9,247 nt of DNA. Source: Candidatus Altimarinota bacterium (lineage in GTDB: Bacteria; Patescibacteriota; Gracilibacteria; UBA4473). The notes under the pieces are model-generated. The model had not been told where the DNA came from. It ran no database searches and was given only the letters and a program-made list of their open reading frames with translations. Both the position numbers and the translations under genes were made by a program. The stretch is taken from NCBI GenBank assembly GCA_027028725.1, contig JALVIB010000055.1, positions 1-9,247 on the forward strand, read 5' to 3'. Shown piece by piece: positions 8,306 through 9,247 of this stretch (its first letter is position 1; each line of letters opens with the position of its first letter).

Positions 8306-8731
8306 TTAAATGTTTTGTAGTTCTTGTTCAATATTGGCGAGTTCTTGTTTTTCAACAGCGTTAATAGAGTTTTCTTTTTGAGTAACGAGAACTTCTCCCA
8401 TTAAATTATCAAGTAGTCGCGTATCATCTCCTTTGACAAAAGATTTTTCAATTTCTCCTTCAAATTTAGAGTTGTTTTTAAGAGCATTCCAAACCAATGT
8501 TTTTTGGTTTGTATTAGCCTCTTTTAAAAATGAGTATAGAACATCTAGTTGATCTTTTGTGTATTTATCCAAATCCCGCGAAATTTTTGTTTTTTGCTGA
8601 GGCGAGACGAGGACATTGTTTTTTAATAGTTTCTGGATAACTGTTTTTAGATTTTTCATTCTGAATTGATTAAATCTAGACATTTTACCATGAAATTTTG
8701 GTTTTTTGTAGTAAGTTGGCTTGCGGGGCAC
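8306..8731 (-). CDS. Small helical hypothetical protein, first gene of the two-gene unit
   Basis: The 141-residue reading frame begins at a GTG (8729-8731), three codons after an in-frame TAA, so GTG is the furthest possible start. In-frame ATG codons at 8683 (125 residues) and 8659 (117 residues) are real alternatives, and none has a clear Shine-Dalgarno. The N terminus is strongly basic (RKPTYYKKPKFHGK); the rest looks all-helical, with charged segments such as KYTKDQLDVLYSFLKEA and a Glu/Gln-rich C-terminal helix. There is no signal peptide or membrane segment. Its TAA stop lies 2 bp before the giant peptidase-like gene, so the two are very likely co-transcribed and the product may act with that protein. 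I do not recognise the family. Confidence 0.75.
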   Translation of the reverse strand: MPRKPTYYKKPKFHGKMSRFNQFRMKNLKTVIQKLLKNNVLVSPQQKTKISRDLDKYTKDQLDVLYSFLKEANTNQKTLVWNALKNNSKFEGEIEKSFVKGDDTRLLDNLMGEVLVTQKENSINAVEKQELANIEQELQNI

Positions 8732-8871
8732 GAAGGATTATTTCGTTTTAGTGTTTTGTTTGATGGAAATTTCGCGGGATTTTTAACAACCCCCCTAGCC
8801 CCCCTTGTCAGGGGGAGAGTTTTCAAATTTTTCGCGGGATTTTAAAACTCCAAAAAAAGTCGAAAAAAGGT
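8732..8871. other. Divergent intergenic region between the minus-strand unit and the rRNA promoter
   Basis: This should hold the promoter of the minus-strand unit, but I cannot see a convincing -35/-10 pair on that strand. It contains two TCGCGGGA octamers (8772, 8832), a C-rich palindrome between them (8790-8815), and an inverted repeat GAGTTTT 8817-8823 / AAAACTC 8844-8850 that encloses the second octamer. The A-rich stretch 8851-8869 lies just upstream of the rRNA -35 box. Confidence 0.6.
8790..8815. repeat. C-rich palindromic element, intergenic copy
   Basis: Same family as the in-frame copies at 1768 and 1999: C-run, CTAG in place of CTAA, then the hairpin CCCCCTTGTCAGGGGG. On the plus strand it is followed by GAGAG rather than a T run, so it does not look like a terminator. 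Confidence 0.75.
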
Positions 8872-8900
8872 TTGACAAACTTATAACATTTGAATACAAT
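8842..8900 (+). promoter_or_regulatory. Strong sigma70-type promoter of the rRNA operon with A-rich upstream element
   Basis: TTGACA (8872-8877, perfect -35) and TACAAT (8895-8900, five of six at -10) are separated by exactly 17 bp. A-rich tracts at about 8844-8869 could act as an UP element. The bases just after the -10 are CCCCCTC; a G/C-rich discriminator of this sort is typical of promoters under stringent (ppGpp) control, known for bacterial rRNA. Transcription probably starts near G8908. The position upstream of 16S and the orientation fit an rRNA promoter. Confidence 0.85.
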
Positions 8901-8959
8901 CCCCCTCGCGTTTGGGAAAGACCAAATGCTAGATGTTCTTTTTCATTTCGGACACAACT

Positions 8960-8978
8960 TGTCCCGCTTAGCGGGACA
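8960..8978 (+). repeat. Perfect palindrome in the rRNA leader
   Basis: TGTCCCGC pairs with GCGGGACA around a TTA loop, an 8-bp stem. Its core CCCGC-YTW-GCGGG is shared with the in-gene 34-bp element and with the palindrome at 9074, suggesting one family of inserts. Confidence 0.7.
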
Positions 8979-9053
8979 GCAACAAGCAAAAAACAAAGTT
9001 TATTCCAAAACTATACGCGAATATTGTTCGCGTTCATTTAATAGCTAAATTAA

Positions 9054-9098
9054 ATTCTTTAAGAAGAGTTTGACCCCGCCTTGCGGGGTGAACGCTGG
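9054..9098 (+). pseudogene. Partial, altered copy of the 16S rRNA 5' end
   Basis: ATTCTTTAAGAAGAGTTTGA at 9054-9073 is identical to 9121-9140, the real 16S start, exactly 67 bp away. TGAACGCTGG at 9089-9098 equals 9154-9163. Between the two blocks the real gene has TCCTGGCTCAGGA, whereas this copy has the palindrome CCCCGCCTTGCGGGG. GGCTC, the strand that would form helix 1 with GAGTT, is therefore absent, so this copy cannot fold as a genuine 16S start. After 9098 similarity ends. Confidence 0.85.
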
Positions 9099-9109
9099 TT
9101 TCAGCGTTC
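9090..9109 (+). promoter_or_regulatory. Leader hairpin sequestering the duplicated GAACGCTG, followed by a T-rich tail
   Basis: GAACGCTG (9090-9097) and CAGCGTTC (9102-9109) form an 8-bp stem with loop GTTT. The T-rich tail TTTATTCTTCT follows, so a weak terminator or attenuator shape is possible, although the U-run is interrupted. CAGCGTTC is equally complementary to GAACGCTG in the real 16S (9155-9162). Confidence 0.55.
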
Positions 9110-9124
9110 TTTATTCTTCTATTC

Positions 9125-9247
<123 letters not shown>

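Larger units (their letters stand above)
298..8839. repeat. Dispersed octamer TCGCGGGA / TCCCGCGA, about 22 copies
   Basis: Hand-found copies start at 298, 536, 1418, 1738, 1946, 2120, 2375, 2459, 2558, 2933, 3021, 3237, 4210, 5233, 5715, 6254, 7649, 8086, 8252, 8574, 8772 and 8832. Both orientations occur (14 as TCGCGGGA, 8 as TCCCGCGA on the plus strand). Flanks are usually A/T runs, giving a loose consensus AATTTCGCGGGATTTT. Near variants (TCGCGAGA, TCGCGGAA, CCGCGAAA) are also common. The octamer is read in different codon phases: FSRDF, NFAGNF and IRGII in one orientation, and KSREN and NPAKF in the other. Selection therefore appears to act on DNA, not protein. An uptake sequence is one plausible role. 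Confidence 0.8.
8908..9124 (+). ncRNA. 16S rRNA leader with a series of hairpins
   Basis: This stretch has no coding potential and lies between the rRNA promoter and the 16S gene. In order I see TTTGG/CCAAA (8911-8926), TGTCCCGC-TTA-GCGGGACA (8960-8978), ACGCGAA/TTCGCGT with loop TATTG (9015-9033), CCCCGC-CTT-GCGGGG (9074-9088) and GAACGCTG/CAGCGTTC with loop GTTT (9090-9109). ATTCTTTAA at 9054 resembles the boxA antitermination core CTCTTTAA, but this is a weak match. The leader presumably contains half of the processing stem that flanks pre-16S, which cannot be confirmed without the 3' side. Confidence 0.6.

Noticed and set aside
2..8731. Alternative genetic code with TGA as glycine
   Set aside because: More than 2700 codons in the two long genes contain no in-frame TGA, which would be unlikely if TGA were a common glycine codon.
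8795..9041. Small overlapping open frames on both strands across the rRNA promoter and leader
   Set aside because: They run through the promoter, palindromes and leader hairpins, and overlap each other; no ribosome site.
9024..9051. Possible second rRNA promoter, TTGTTC with TAAATT at 16 bp
   Set aside because: Both boxes are poor matches, and TTGTTC is part of a stable hairpin arm; the promoter at 8872 is far better.

Overview
The window looks like chromosomal DNA from a Candidate Phyla Radiation (Patescibacteria) bacterium. The evidence is the short, divergent 5' end of a 16S rRNA gene at the right edge, AT-rich genes for very large proteins without recognisable families, weak or absent Shine-Dalgarno sequences, and dispersed C-rich palindromes of a kind I associate with such genomes. 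The two long reading frames contain no in-frame TGA, and the three coding regions end in TAG, TAA and TAA. That argues for the standard bacterial code and against the TGA=Gly lineages (Gracilibacteria, Absconditabacteria). I cannot fix the phylum more precisely.

Layout. (1) 2-3112, plus strand: the 3' part of a long unknown gene. Its product has a helical region with a 148-residue tandem duplication, about 300 residues of acidic low complexity carrying four in-frame palindromic DNA elements, and a conserved-looking C-terminal domain. (2) 3113-3248: a short convergent intergenic region with a factor-independent terminator and two diverged palindromes. (3) 8731-3249, minus strand: a two-gene unit. 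A 141-residue helical protein lies 2 bp ahead of a 1684-residue protein with hydrophobic segments, an HEMGH zinc-peptidase motif with a plausible downstream Glu ligand, coiled coils, a late membrane segment and a basic C-terminal domain. (4) 8732-8871: a divergent intergenic region with one palindrome and two copies of a dispersed octamer. (5) 8872-9247, plus strand: a strong rRNA promoter, a leader of about 220 nt with a string of hairpins, and the first about 120 nt of 16S rRNA.

Three things stand out. The octamer TCGCGGGA, in either orientation and usually flanked by A/T runs, occurs about 22 times by hand count. It is found in coding DNA in all codon phases and in intergenic DNA, as expected of a DNA-level signal such as an uptake sequence. 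C-rich palindromes occur in coding DNA (in frame), at a terminator, in intergenic DNA and in the rRNA leader. Finally, the leader contains a partial copy of the 16S 5' end, 67 bp upstream of the real one, in which the first 16S stem region is replaced by a palindrome and the following GAACGCTG is locked into its own hairpin.

The protein genes and the rRNA operon show no functional link beyond adjacency. No known mobile element, CRISPR array or tRNA is visible.
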